Notes: generated by a model not told the origin, from the sequence alone. Shown: positions 9,413-19,407, numbered from the stretch's first letter. The stretch is DNA of 64,000 nt from Succinivibrio dextrinosolvens DSM 3072 (GCF_900167015.1 NZ_FUXX01000003.1:51104-115103), one strand, 5' to 3'. Translations and numbers: made by a program.

Positions 9413-11582
9413 GATTCAATGAGATGTCATTGTTTAGAAAATCATATATTTCTATATAGCTTTCTATTTTATTAAAGGCTTCATTGTTGACAGAGTATCT
9501 ATTTAGATTTAAATCAAAATCGTTTATTTCCTTTGTTCTAAAAAGCTTTGATTTTGCGTCAAAAGATTCTGACCGTATAAATTGATATTCTTCCTTTTTT
9601 CCATCATCCCCTAAAATCAATCTAATATTCTCATAATTATCATAGAAGTACTCTTGTAATAGAGGAATAATTTTTTGCTTGAAGATATTGGTTAGTAACT
9701 CTATGGATGGATTATCTATTAGTTGCATAAAGAAGGCATGTCCGAGTTTATGCTCTCTATCATATAAAAATTCTATTCTCCTATTCATCGCATTAAGCAT
9801 TTCAACAAGATTTAATTTGCGTCCATCTATTGTTACAGTTGTTAAAAGCTCTGCATTCGGAGACATTTCGATAAAATTAAATCTTCTGCGTAATGCTGTA
9901 TCCATAAAAGCAATCGATCGGTCTGCTGTATTCATGGTTCCAATAATGTAAACGTTATCAGGAACAGAAAAAGGTAATTTTGAGTAAGGAAGAATAACCT
10001 CGCATTTCTCCTTTGCTCCATCTCTTTTAGAGTCCTCAATCAAAGTTATAAGCTCACCAAAAATCTTTGAGATGTTTCCTCTATTAATTTCATCAATAAT
10101 CATTATAAAAGGTTGCTTTTTCTTATTTTCTTTGCTTGTTTCGTATGGAATAAGCCCTTTTTTTATCATATAGTTTAGGATTGCTTTACGATAATTATCA
10201 TGTCCTCCACTAGGTATACCTGGCAGCCCTTTATATATGTTATACATCTGAGATTTAGAGAAGAATTTAGATTGACCTTGGATCCATTTTTCATTCTCAT
10301 ATTTTCTTGATGTTAAACCGTTTTCAAAGACATTTAGTTCTATTTTAAATTTTTTATTGTTATCTGACAGTAATGGAATCTCAATAAACTTTTTTTCTTG
10401 CAATTCGTTTAGAAGGTTATTCCATTCTTTCTCAAAGCCATGTGAATCATCTATATTTCCAGTAGCTCTTTCACAAAGTGCTTTAAAAATTCCAGGTTCA
10501 ACATCATAAATTACAGATTTAATTTCATTACCATCTTGTTCATGTTGTTCTATATCTGGTTTTATTCCTTCAATAAAATCCTCATAGCTGTATGACTGAT
10601 GAAATGTTGTAAATGCAATACGACCTTTATTTATATAGTCATAATAAATATCTCTACAAATTTTATAGTTTATCTTTATTTCTTCTTTCCATTCTTCAAG
10701 TGTCTTGTCTGGCAGCAAAATTGATAATGCATAAGCCATAGTATTAAAAGTTTTACCTGTTCCAGGTGGTCCATAAAGGATGATATTACGAGAAGTAATA
10801 ATTGACTTATCATCAATATGTTGCTCAGAACCATTCTTTGTTGTTCCAATTTTGTTTTCATAAGAATAATATTCACAAAAAAAATAAGGAATCATATTTC
10901 TTAATAAAAAATCGAATTTTAGTTTTAATTTTTCGCTTACCTCCTCTGTATATCTATTTGAAAATTCAAGATTATTGGTCTTATTTAAACTTAGCAAATC
11001 CATTGAAAGTTTTAGATCTTTAGTAAAAGCTTTATCAATTTCTTTTAATAGAGTTGAAGATAGTAAATACCAGTCATTTATTTCGCCATCATAGCCTAAC
11101 AAGTTAAGGAATCTATTCATAGGGCGAATGTAAGAGCTAGAAACAGCTGTTGGATAATCTAAGGAACAGCATGCAACAAAACGTCTATTGATTTGTATTG
11201 CTTCACCAATATCATTTTCAGAATATATTTTTTTTGTATTTTTATTAAAAGAGACTACATCCTCAGGATTACTAGAGCCATTTTTTATAATCGACAGAAA
11301 ACATTTTTGAAGAAATTCGTTATTATCAAATATATCTTTTATCTTTTGTCTGCTTGTATGCATTCCACTTAATGCAGGACCAACACCTGCGAGTCCATTA
11401 TTCTTACTTATATATATATCAAAAATCTTGTCTAAATATTCTGAGTTAATTTCATTATTATTATTTAAATAAATTCTTATTTTTTTTATTTCATTTATTA
11501 TTTCTTTATAGTCGTCATACCATTCCTTGTTTGGTTCAGAAAAGTATTCTTTATAAAACTCAACAATAGAAAATTTACTCAT
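9399..11582 (-). CDS. mcrB: 5-methylcytosine restriction system GTPase McrB
   Basis: An AAA+ domain with McrB signatures: Walker A GPPGTGKT near residue 270, Walker B IDEINRGN near residue 497, and the GTP-specificity motif MNTADRS near residue 549 followed by the arginine-finger segment ALRRRF. The first 250 residues would carry the DNA-recognition domain; they resemble the N-terminal regions of non-E. coli McrB proteins, and which base modification they read cannot be told. The length of 727 residues is longer than E. coli McrB (459). The ATG at 11582 has GGGGAACGT just upstream. It is first in a two-gene operon with mcrC. Confidence 0.9.
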   Translation of the reverse strand: MSKFSIVEFYKEYFSEPNKEWYDDYKEIINEIKKIRIYLNNNNEINSEYLDKIFDIYISKNNGLAGVGPALSGMHTSRQKIKDIFDNNEFLQKCFLSIIKNGSSNPEDVVSFNKNTKKIYSENDIGEAIQINRRFVACCSLDYPTAVSSSYIRPMNRFLNLLGYDGEINDWYLLSSTLLKEIDKAFTKDLKLSMDLLSLNKTNNLEFSNRYTEEVSEKLKLKFDFLLRNMIPYFFCEYYSYENKIGTTKNGSEQHIDDKSIITSRNIILYGPPGTGKTFNTMAYALSILLPDKTLEEWKEEIKINYKICRDIYYDYINKGRIAFTTFHQSYSYEDFIEGIKPDIEQHEQDGNEIKSVIYDVEPGIFKALCERATGNIDDSHGFEKEWNNLLNELQEKKFIEIPLLSDNNKKFKIELNVFENGLTSRKYENEKWIQGQSKFFSKSQMYNIYKGLPGIPSGGHDNYRKAILNYMIKKGLIPYETSKENKKKQPFIMIIDEINRGNISKIFGELITLIEDSKRDGAKEKCEVILPYSKLPFSVPDNVYIIGTMNTADRSIAFMDTALRRRFNFIEMSPNAELLTTVTIDGRKLNLVEMLNAMNRRIEFLYDREHKLGHAFFMQLIDNPSIELLTNIFKQKIIPLLQEYFYDNYENIRLILGDDGKKEEYQFIRSESFDAKSKLFRTKEINDFDLNLNRYSVNNEAFNKIESYIEIYDFLNNDISLNHENS

Positions 11583-11963
11583 ACGTTCCCCATTTCATAA
11601 ATACTGCAGTAGATTAATTGCATATTTATTATAAGTTTAGTAAAAAATGAGGCTGTTATCTTGTTCTGATGAGATTTGTGTCATACATAAAAACAAAACT
11701 GTTTTATTTGAACGCAAATAACAACCAATATATGAAAGATTTTCCTTCCCCCTCCCATAAAAATGCCCCTAATCTATAAAAAGAATCTTTATTTATATCA
11801 TGATTTTTTAATGTTTCTGCAAACAGTAGCTGACTGCCCTTCATAGCTATCGAAAAAATAATTTGGCCATCACTGCAATGTCACATCCCAAAAAGGAATT
11901 TCTGCTTCTCTAGATTATACTTTTTATATGTATTCCTACTTGGAAGCTTCTGCAGAGGTTGTA
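11583..11963. other. Divergent intergenic region, mcrB to KAP remnant
   Basis: About 380 bases of AT-rich sequence without a gene. It must hold the mcrB promoter (minus strand) and the former promoter of the decayed KAP gene (plus strand). I see no convincing hairpin, RNA gene or repeat. Confidence 0.4.
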
Positions 11964-13807
11964 ATGTCAGAAATAAAAAAAATAGGATTAACAGATTCAC
12001 CTGCGACTCAAGATTCTTTCGGAATCGAAAGCTATATTAGGGTTAAGTGACTTTATACTTCAATGTGATCCCCCTATGACAATATCTATACAGGGAGCAT
12101 GGGGAAGTGGAAAAACCAGTATCATGAACATGGTGCAGAACAGAATTAACGATAAAGTTATTCCTGTATTCTTCAATACCTGGCAGTTTTCACAGCTTGA
12201 TTTAGGTAACAACCTTCCTATTTCCATGCTAAAGGTCTTTTTGAACAAAATATCCAATGGAAAAATAGATGCTCTATCCCAAAAATTACTAAAATTAGGA
12301 AAGAAAGGAATCAAGATTCTTCTAAATGCCGCTACAAGAAGTATTTCAGGAGGATTATTGGAAGGTCCATTTGATAAAGATCACCCTCAAGAATATGTTG
12401 ACTTTACAGAAGCTCTAGAAGATCTTCACTCTTCTCTACAATTTGCAGCTGAGGAATGCTGCAATAATGCAGGAAAAGATCGTATCGTTGTTTTTATAGA
12501 TGATCTAGACCGTCTTGTGCCAAGTAAAGCAATGGAATTACTGGAAGTTCTGAAGCTATTCTTTGACTGTACACATTGTGTCTTCGTTTTTACTATTGAT
12601 TATGATGTGGTTATAAGAGGTGCTGCAGAAAAATATGGATTTAATTTAAATGACCACAGTTCTCACGGACAGAAAGAAGCAGAAAAAGGAAGAGCATTCT
12701 TCGATAAGATAATTCAGGTTCCATTTAAAGTCCCAGTAGTTGAATATGACATTAAGTCATACTTGGTAGAAGTCCTTCAAAAAATCGACATAAATCCAAA
12801 CAATGAAGATATGCCGAAATACCAAAAACTATGTGCTTTATCTTTAGGAACAAATCCTAGAGGTTTAAAATGACTGTTAAATGCATTTTTACTTCTTAAT
12901 AAGGTACGAAGACCTATTCATGCAGAAGAGGATACCTCAAAACAGCAGTTGCTCCTCTTTGGATTACTCTGTATGCAACAGTACAGAGAGAATATCTATA
13001 ACCTTATCGTTAAAGTAAATAAAGGTGTCACTGATAACGCACATGAAGCACTAAAACTTATTTCAATGTTGTATGCATGCAATCAAGAGATTGCAAAAAG
13101 AATCAATAAAACTTATCGTACAGATATTCTTGAAGAAGACAGAATAAGTTTCGTTCCATTTCTTGAAGAATTTCTTGAAATCATCAATATTGAACCTCAA
13201 TATCTTACTTTTATGCTTGACGAAAAATCTGAGTATACAGAGGAACAGCAGAATCTCATTGACCAATATAATGAAAAATACAATCTACTTAATGAATTAC
13301 TCAAAATATCAGCTACAACAGCTACTGAAGATATTAATTCAACTGCAACTGTAGATGTAAATAATTTCAACGAAACAGAATTAGCGATATACAAATTCAG
13401 GTGTAACTTAAAAAATGAAGGTTTAAAATCAGATCATTTCAAAGAATCCGGAGTTAAATTTGTAAATTTTAAAGATGACACATGGATTGGCTTTGCTACA
13501 GGCTCTTCAAAAGTACTTATTGCAGTTAGACAGAACAGAAGAGCAAAAAAATGTTTAATTGTATATTACGTCAAAAAGCCTTTCTATAAAAAACTCTATC
13601 AGAAAAAAAAATGAGATTGAAAATGAGTTGGGAATCAATTTAACTTGGGATGATCCTCAATTAAATCAGAAACAGATTTGTGTCGGTTATGAAATAAACG
13701 AAGTTAATTACGATGATGATAATCAGTTGAATTCAGTTTATAAACAAATCATAGAAATTCTCGTGATTCTAAAAAAAGGTGTACAAAATACATTGTCAAA
13801 ATTCTAA
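11964..13807 (+). pseudogene. KAP-family P-loop NTPase, inactivated by two frameshifts and a nonsense codon
   Basis: Three open segments in register make one KAP NTPase. The original ATG is at 11964 (AGAGG upstream) and reads MSEIKKIGLTDSP, then DSFGIESYI; a frameshift near 12037-12043 stops this frame at 12048. The next frame continues GLSDFILQCDPP into the Walker A GAWGSGKTS (about 12097) and the Walker B FIDDLDRL (about 12494). A TGA at 12871 interrupts NPRGLK/LLNAFLLLNK where arginine is expected (probably CGA to TGA). The same frame then runs to 13614, where a run of nine A (13603-13611) shifts it by one base; the remaining frame carries the protein to 13807. KAP NTPases are often membrane-linked and several are phage-defence components. 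Alternatives (readthrough, slippage on the A run) cannot explain all three lesions. Confidence 0.85.
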
Positions 13808-13920
13808 GTGTTATTCATATTCGTAATTACATTACGGATTAGGCTTATAAAATAACATTATTTAATGCTCTTAAGAAAAGATTAAGAAGATAACCGGATA
13901 ACATCCTATACCATTCACTT

Positions 13921-13958
13921 CAAAAAAGCTCCATTGAAAACAAATCCCAATGGAGCTT
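13921..13958 (-). terminator. Rho-independent terminator of the tandem-AAA gene
   Basis: A perfect 11-bp inverted repeat (AAGCTCCATTG at 13926-13936 and CAATGGAGCTT at 13948-13958) lies 22 bases past the stop of the minus-strand gene. Read on the minus strand the stem is followed by a T run. Confidence 0.8.
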
Positions 13959-13979
13959 AAAATGACAAGCGAACAAAAG

Positions 13980-16214
13980 TTAAATAAAACCAATCCTCCT
14001 ATACCCACTCTCAGACTTATTATCCTTAAAGCCAATCTCCTGCTCTAAGGCCTTTATAAGATCATCATTTGAAGGATTATCCTTCTCGCTGAAGATTGAG
14101 CTGAACTTACCTTTGACCACATGGAAATCACCAGGAGTCAGAGTCTTAATCTTATGAAGTCTTTGAGTTTCCTTGTCACTTAAATCAGTCTTACTTAAAG
14201 GCTTTAGTAGATTCTCATACAGAGTATCAAGCTGTCTGCCTTCTGAGTACTTAAACTCGAGCTTGGTAGTAAAGCGTCTCATCACAGCAGGATCTAATCC
14301 TTTTACAAGATTGGTTGTACAGATAAGGATTCCTCTGAATTCCTGCAACTGAGTTAAAAACTCGTTAACAAGAGTCTTCTCCCAGGAATGGTCTGCACCC
14401 GCTCTGTCATAAAGGAAACTGTCAACCTCATCGATAATCAGGATCTCCTTTTTAAGGTCAAGATTATTGAAAGTTTCTGCCACCAGCTTTTCACTCATAC
14501 CCACATAGCAGTTGAGCAGATCACTGGCCTTTTTAATTACAGCCTTTCTTTTGGTTATTTTTGCAAGGTAATGACCAAGCTCAGTCTTACCTGTTCCAGG
14601 AGGACCGTAGAAAAGAATTGTTCCAATGCCCTTCTCAGGTCTTTTTGAGCCTTTAACTGTTTCATGAAGTTTCTTAAAGCCATCAATGAATCTGTTGATA
14701 TCACAGTTGAAATTAACTGCATCAGTTGAGTAATCATCCATCTTTGGAGATTCACACTTCTTCTTTTTGATGGTCTTCTTAAGCTCATCAGTTGCGATAC
14801 CATTCGCACTGAGCGATACATAAGACTCAAGCTGAGTTCTGAGGATGGATGCAAACTCCTTTTTACTATCTCCACACAGAGTCTTGGCACAGAATACACT
14901 CTTATCAATTACAGATACTGGAGCTTCAAAATCGTCATTAAGAGTATTTAAAGCCTTTGATGAGATAAACCTTCTTATCTCATACTTATTTAAGACAAAC
15001 TCCCAGATCTTAAGCTGCTGTTTCTTATTTAGCTTAGGAAAATAGAGACTGAAATCGAATCTGCGTCTTACAGCAGGATCAACATGGTCTATCTGATTTG
15101 TAATCCAGATGATGCTGACCTCCCCCTTCTCTAAAAAGGAGTTTAGCCAGGCCTTATCCTTTGACCATCTGTCATAGCCGATATTGGTTGATAAAAGGCG
15201 TTCAGCCTCATCTACAAGCACCAGAGGTCTATTCTTATATCGCTTGGCAAAATTTACACAGGCAGCAAGAGATAATCGACGGTCTCTGTCGTCATCATCC
15301 TCACCGCTTGAAACTGAGAATACGGTTAGATTAAGCTCTTTTGCTAGAGTCTTTACAAGAGAGGTTTTACCTGTACCAGGTTCACCGTAGAGAAGAATAT
15401 TTGAATTCTTACCCATTGCACCAGATAAAAGGGTTTTAATCATATTTATATACTTGTCTTCAATCTGAAAGTCCTCAAGCTTTAAAGATTCGTTACAGTC
15501 AAGATTATCAAACCATTTTGAAGGATCACTCTTTATGAAAGGATCATAGGTTTCAAGGATTTTGTCAGAGAGTCGATGATCAAAATCATCCGCTAAATTC
15601 TCTAGAAAGCCCATTCTAAACAGTTCATTGCCAATCTTTCTGAACTTCTCTGCACTAAAACCAAGACAGTAGGCATACTCTTCAATCTTCTCTGCCTTAT
15701 CAATATTCATATAGGAGAGAATGTCATAAATGGCTCTTTTACGGGCAATAATCGCATAAGCTGTTAGAAAATCAAGATACAGATGATCGATTCCAAGGTA
15801 TTTAGAAATCTTTCTCTCAGCATTATTGAAACTGTTGTTACGAGGTACTGTTACTTCGCCCTGAGACTTTAGAACAGATGTAATCTGCTTTTTGATAAAT
15901 ACCCAGCCCCCCTTTCCTTCTGATGAAGAGAGCTCATTTTCGATAAAGCTTGCCAATTGGCAAAAAGACATAGACCTTTCCCTATATACTACAAATGCTG
16001 GCTTTCTGTATGAAGAAAAATGATCCCAGAGATTTTTAACAAAAACATCATAATCGTCAATGACATATGAGATACACTCTGCGAGATCATCATAGTCATT
16101 CATCTTAAAAAAGAACTCTGCATCAAGCTCACAGGCACGAAGAAGGAACTTTCTTAGGAATTCTTTGGTAAAAAGGCTATCAGCCTTAGCTAGTTCAGAG
16201 TTAATAAAAGCCAT
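13980..16214 (-). CDS. Tandem AAA+ ATPase (two ATPase modules), function unknown
   Basis: The 744-residue protein has two AAA modules. Walker A motifs are GEPGTGKT near residue 281 and GPPGTGKT near residue 540; Walker B motifs are VLVDEAERLL near residue 336 and LIIDEVDSFL near residue 593. Each is followed by an arginine-finger segment (DPAVRRRFDF and DPAVMRRFTT). The 260-residue N-terminal region is helical and unlike ClpA or Cdc48 N-domains; it contains no transmembrane segment. The layout is that of a protein-remodelling double-ring ATPase. It is a single-gene unit with its own terminator, and no promoter of the shared regulon type is seen upstream. It sits at the border between the defence cluster and the RNA-repair-like cluster, so its partner is uncertain. 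Confidence 0.75.
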   Translation of the reverse strand: MAFINSELAKADSLFTKEFLRKFLLRACELDAEFFFKMNDYDDLAECISYVIDDYDVFVKNLWDHFSSYRKPAFVVYRERSMSFCQLASFIENELSSSEGKGGWVFIKKQITSVLKSQGEVTVPRNNSFNNAERKISKYLGIDHLYLDFLTAYAIIARKRAIYDILSYMNIDKAEKIEEYAYCLGFSAEKFRKIGNELFRMGFLENLADDFDHRLSDKILETYDPFIKSDPSKWFDNLDCNESLKLEDFQIEDKYINMIKTLLSGAMGKNSNILLYGEPGTGKTSLVKTLAKELNLTVFSVSSGEDDDDRDRRLSLAACVNFAKRYKNRPLVLVDEAERLLSTNIGYDRWSKDKAWLNSFLEKGEVSIIWITNQIDHVDPAVRRRFDFSLYFPKLNKKQQLKIWEFVLNKYEIRRFISSKALNTLNDDFEAPVSVIDKSVFCAKTLCGDSKKEFASILRTQLESYVSLSANGIATDELKKTIKKKKCESPKMDDYSTDAVNFNCDINRFIDGFKKLHETVKGSKRPEKGIGTILFYGPPGTGKTELGHYLAKITKRKAVIKKASDLLNCYVGMSEKLVAETFNNLDLKKEILIIDEVDSFLYDRAGADHSWEKTLVNEFLTQLQEFRGILICTTNLVKGLDPAVMRRFTTKLEFKYSEGRQLDTLYENLLKPLSKTDLSDKETQRLHKIKTLTPGDFHVVKGKFSSIFSEKDNPSNDDLIKALEQEIGFKDNKSESGYRRIGFI

Positions 16215-16618
16215 GATAATGTCCTCAAATATATATCTGATTTATGAAGATTCAGGTGAAGTGCTTTTTTATCTAATCATCAGTTCATGACATGACTCTC
16301 TGTATTTTTTATTGAAAAAAAGTGAAAAGATAAACATCTCCAGTCAGGATAATAATGCCATTTCCGACTGTTTCTGTTTAAATGATAATTTAGCAATGTT
16401 CCAAATTTAGATAAGTATAATAATTATTTTATAGTTTATTTATATTCGCATGCAATAAATAGATATCACTCTGAAAAAAAAGAAAAATTATAGATATAAA
16501 GAAGATAAAAAAATTTTACTGATGACAATACAATCAGCGTATTGGAATCTAATCAATCTATTTCCCATCAAAACTATATTTCTGAACATAAAACCTCTCA
16601 TATAAATTAACAAACTCA
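16215..16618. other. Gene-free AT-rich region
   Basis: About 400 bases between two divergent genes, with no open frame, RNA gene or strong hairpin that I can support. It holds the promoter of the tandem-AAA gene on the left, and the regulon promoter of the DUF285 gene begins at its right edge. Confidence 0.4.
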
Positions 16619-16649
16619 TCAGATTCTGGAACGAAGCTCTCTTACACTT
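16619..16649 (+). promoter_or_regulatory. Shared island promoter, copy A (DUF285 gene)
   Basis: TCAGATTCTGGAACG is followed by TTACACTT, with TGGAA beginning at 16627 and the -10-like block at 16642, exactly 15 bases later. Copy B at 24506 matches it almost base for base. It sits about 40 bases before the ATG of the DUF285 gene. Confidence 0.65.
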
Positions 16650-16687
16650 CAAAGCGAAAGACATGAAATATTCTAAGAGAGGCTAGT

Positions 16688-18028
16688 ATGAGTTCTATAT
16701 ACGAGCAAAAGATAATTGTTACCTCCAAAAAGGAGCTTGTGCAGATTATTGAGAACAGAATCAGTGCCTTTGGACCTGAATGTTCATTAAACGATCTGGA
16801 TGTTTCCAACATAACCGATATGAGCGAGCTCTTTTTGAACTCAGATTTTAATGGGGATATTTCAGAGTGGGATGTATTCAACGTTGAGGATATGTCCTAC
16901 ATGTTCAGTGGTTCTAAGTTTTCAAAGGACATCTCCTCCTGGAACATTATAAGAGCATGGAAAACAATTGAAACCGCCTTTAAGAATACTCCTTTTGAAG
17001 ATAATCCTTTTGAGCTGTTTGACTTTTTTATAATGGACAGATGGCATGAGGATATTTTGAAAAAAGGAGGCAGAATCAAGGTTAGAACCAATGATGAGCT
17101 CAGACTTGTTATCAGGCAGCTTATAAGAGAATACGGCAGCAGCGCCAATCTGAATGTTCTTGATGTTTCGCTTCTGACTGATCTTTCCTATGCGCTGTCC
17201 AATCTGAAGTTTGACGGAAATATCTTTGCCTGGAGGTTCCCTAATGCAGGAACCAGCCTTGAAGGTATGTTCATGAATACAGACTTGAATTCAGATATCT
17301 CAAATTGGAATGTCTTTCGTGTTCATAACATGAAGAAAATGTTTAAAGGAAGCTCTTTTAATGGAGATATCTCTAAATGGGATGTAATCAACTGCAGAAA
17401 TATGTCATCCATGTTTGAGTCCTCAAAATTTACCGGAGACATCAGTAAATGGAAAACAACTAATGTTACTGATATGAGCTATATGTTCTGCGAATCCGTA
17501 TTCAACGGTGATATTTCGGAGTGGAACCTAATTTCCGTAAAGTACCTTGAAGGAACCTTTAAAGAATCAATTTTCAATCAGGATATCAGTAAATGGAAAG
17601 TAGGCTGCTGTAAGAATTTTGCCTATTGTTTTGATAATTCAAAATTTACGGGTGATATTTCTAACTGGCTGGTCAGCGCCGCAGAAAACATGGAGTACAT
17701 GTTCTGTGAATCAGAATTCAATGGGGATATAAGCCGTTGGAACGTCTCCAATGTAAAACTGATGAGCGGAATGTTCAGTGGATCCAAGTTCAATCGGGAT
17801 ATATCAAAATGGAATGTATCTAATGTTTGTGAAATGAGCTGGATATTCGAGGACTCGATGTTTAATCAGGATATAAGTGACTGGGATGTGTCATCTGTAC
17901 AAGAGAGCTTTTCAATGTTTGACAACTGTCCTTTTGATGGAGATTTAAGCCGTTGGCAATTAGGAGAACATTGCGGGATAGATGAGCATCTATGGGATCT
18001 GATGCATAAAAACAATAAAACTGATTAA
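16688..18028 (+). CDS. DUF285/BspA-type tandem repeat protein
   Basis: The 446-residue protein is built from repeats of about 24-25 residues with the pattern FNGDISKWNVSNV-x-x-MSxMF. About 13 copies fall between residues 35 and 430, with a degenerate stretch at residues 90-175. This is the DUF285 repeat of Mycoplasma-type lipoproteins and surface proteins; the repeats are expected to stack as a solenoid. There is no signal peptide or lipobox, so this copy looks cytoplasmic, which is unusual for the family. It starts at an ATG with AGAGAGG upstream and behind the shared island promoter. A dead relative lies on the minus strand at 19408-19620. A binding or scaffold role is plausible but not shown. 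Confidence 0.8.
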   Translation: MSSIYEQKIIVTSKKELVQIIENRISAFGPECSLNDLDVSNITDMSELFLNSDFNGDISEWDVFNVEDMSYMFSGSKFSKDISSWNIIRAWKTIETAFKNTPFEDNPFELFDFFIMDRWHEDILKKGGRIKVRTNDELRLVIRQLIREYGSSANLNVLDVSLLTDLSYALSNLKFDGNIFAWRFPNAGTSLEGMFMNTDLNSDISNWNVFRVHNMKKMFKGSSFNGDISKWDVINCRNMSSMFESSKFTGDISKWKTTNVTDMSYMFCESVFNGDISEWNLISVKYLEGTFKESIFNQDISKWKVGCCKNFAYCFDNSKFTGDISNWLVSAAENMEYMFCESEFNGDISRWNVSNVKLMSGMFSGSKFNRDISKWNVSNVCEMSWIFEDSMFNQDISDWDVSSVQESFSMFDNCPFDGDLSRWQLGEHCGIDEHLWDLMHKNNKTD

Positions 18029-18088
18029 GAAATCTGAGTACAGGACAACGTCGAATGAGCTCCTTTTTTCTCATAATTAAGAGCAATG

Positions 18089-18119
18089 ATTATTTTTGGA
18101 ATATACAGATTTTATAATT
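18089..18119 (+). promoter_or_regulatory. Shared island promoter, copy G (hydrolase gene)
   Basis: TGGAA starts at 18097 and TTATAATT at 18112, the same 15-base spacing as the other copies; the -10 is a perfect TATAAT. The upstream TCAGA element is weak here. The ATG of the hydrolase follows 38 bases after the -10 block. Confidence 0.5.
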
Positions 18120-18156
18120 AAACTGAAGTTAATTTTTTTTTGAGGCATCGAAATCA

Positions 18157-18771
18157 ATGTTTGCGTATATTCACGGTCTAAATTCAGATGGAGAACGCTC
18201 TAGAAAAAATCTTACCGAGTGTCTTGGACAAAAAGTTTTCAATCTGACCTGGGAGTGTGACCGACCTTTTGATGAAAATATCGCCTATCTGATTGCTCAA
18301 TGTGAAAATATAGAAGAAGAAAATCCTGTTGATATACCTTTATTCGAAAGTCCTGTATGGGAGAGGTTCGTCATGATAGGAAGCTCAATGGGAGGTTACT
18401 ATGCAGCAGTGTTATCTGCAATAAAAGATTATCCTTGTGCCCTATTAAATCCTGTTGTTTATCCAAAGAGAACATTACAAAAATTCAAAGGGACCAATAC
18501 TAATTTTGCAACAGGAATAAAATACGAGATGACTCAGGAGATTATAGATAGCTATAACTTTTGTGGAAACCTGAAAAAGCCTCTTATTGATCGTGCGATT
18601 GTTCTTGGGAGAAATGATGAAGTGCTCGACTATAAAGAAGCAGAAGCTTTCTTCAGAGGAGCTGCGGAAATCCTTATAACAGATTGCAATCATCAAATAA
18701 AGGATTACAGTCCATTTAAAAAGCTCATTGCAGATTTACAGTATAGAGCTGTGTTTTTTAATGATGATTAA
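18157..18771 (+). CDS. Alpha/beta hydrolase, YqiA/YcfP (UPF0227) type
   Basis: The N-terminus MFAYIHGLNSDGE carries the oxyanion-region HG, and the nucleophile elbow GSSMGGYYA is at about residues 69-77. The block ALLNPVVYP after it and the C-terminal NHQIKDY region complete the YqiA-like pattern, in which Asp and His finish the triad. At 204 residues it has the family length. Such proteins are small cytoplasmic esterases whose substrate in the cell is mostly unknown. It has its own regulon-type promoter, so it appears to belong to the island rather than to housekeeping. The AGGC-like ribosome binding site is rather far from the ATG. Confidence 0.75.
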   Translation: MFAYIHGLNSDGERSRKNLTECLGQKVFNLTWECDRPFDENIAYLIAQCENIEEENPVDIPLFESPVWERFVMIGSSMGGYYAAVLSAIKDYPCALLNPVVYPKRTLQKFKGTNTNFATGIKYEMTQEIIDSYNFCGNLKKPLIDRAIVLGRNDEVLDYKEAEAFFRGAAEILITDCNHQIKDYSPFKKLIADLQYRAVFFNDD

Positions 18772-18835
18772 GATTAGATCAAAGACATTCTTACTTTAAA
18801 TAGAACGATTTGCGTGAAGTTCAAAGGTTATATAT

Positions 18836-18955
18836 AGCGCATTTGCGCAAAACAGCTGGCGTAACAGCTTTTACGAATCAGCAGAGCTTAATGTACATCA
18901 CCTTAACTGTTATTAAGTACACAGGTGTGTCTGCGAACAGCTTATAACAGATAAG
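18836..18955 (+). ncRNA. Candidate structured RNA with a possible H-type pseudoknot
   Basis: This 190-base intergenic segment carries several inverted repeats. GCGC-ATTT-GCGC is at 18837-18848. AGCTG (18854-18858) pairs with CAGCT (18865-18869) and is followed by TTTT, so that part may simply terminate the hydrolase gene. Further on, ACATCACCT (18895-18903) can pair with AGGTGTGT (18923-18930), and CTGTTATTAAG (18907-18917) with CTTATAACAG (18941-18950), each with one bulge. These two helices cross, which is the topology of a pseudoknot. The strand is not certain. I know of no named family with this sequence. Confidence 0.35.
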
Positions 18956-18959
18956 ATCA

Positions 18960-19319
18960 TTAATCAAAACTATCATAAAAATCATCATCAGCAAGTCTCA
19001 ATGAGTTAAAAATATTTTCAAAACTATTTTTGATATTTAATCTGTTATAAATACGATTTGACAGCTTAGACTTAAGTAAAGCTCTAAGAATTGTGGCACA
19101 CAAGGTTCTATCCTCATCCTGATCGTATGGGTAAGCATCAAAGTACCAATGACCATTGTAGATCTGAAATAATTTAAACTCCCCTTTCTCATCCTTACCA
19201 ATTGCAGACCACGAAATATTTACGTACCTCATATACATATACTCGGGAATCTCTATATCACTTTCAAAATCAAGGTCTGTAATTTCAACCTCGAAATCTG
19301 CTGTTTTTATTTCATCCAT
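18960..19319 (-). CDS. Hypothetical protein, 119 residues
   Basis: I do not recognise a family. The start is placed at the ATG at 19319 (MDEIKTADFEVEI) because GGAGG lies 8 bases upstream; an in-frame start at 19346 has none. The N-terminal half is acidic and beta-rich (VEITDLDFESDIEIPEY, NISWSAIG), and the C-terminal half is helical, ending in a DDDFYDSFD acidic tail. No signal peptide or membrane segment is present. It follows a dead DUF285 copy on the same strand by 88 bases and might have been cotranscribed with it. Confidence 0.6.
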   Translation of the reverse strand: MDEIKTADFEVEITDLDFESDIEIPEYMYMRYVNISWSAIGKDEKGEFKLFQIYNGHWYFDAYPYDQDEDRTLCATILRALLKSKLSNRIYNRLNIKNSFENIFNSLRLADDDFYDSFD

Positions 19320-19407
19320 TACAGGAACCTCCAATCTCAAACTCAATAAAATCTCCGTTTATAGACATACATTTATTTTTATAAGTACTATTATTTTTGG
19401 GAAAGCG

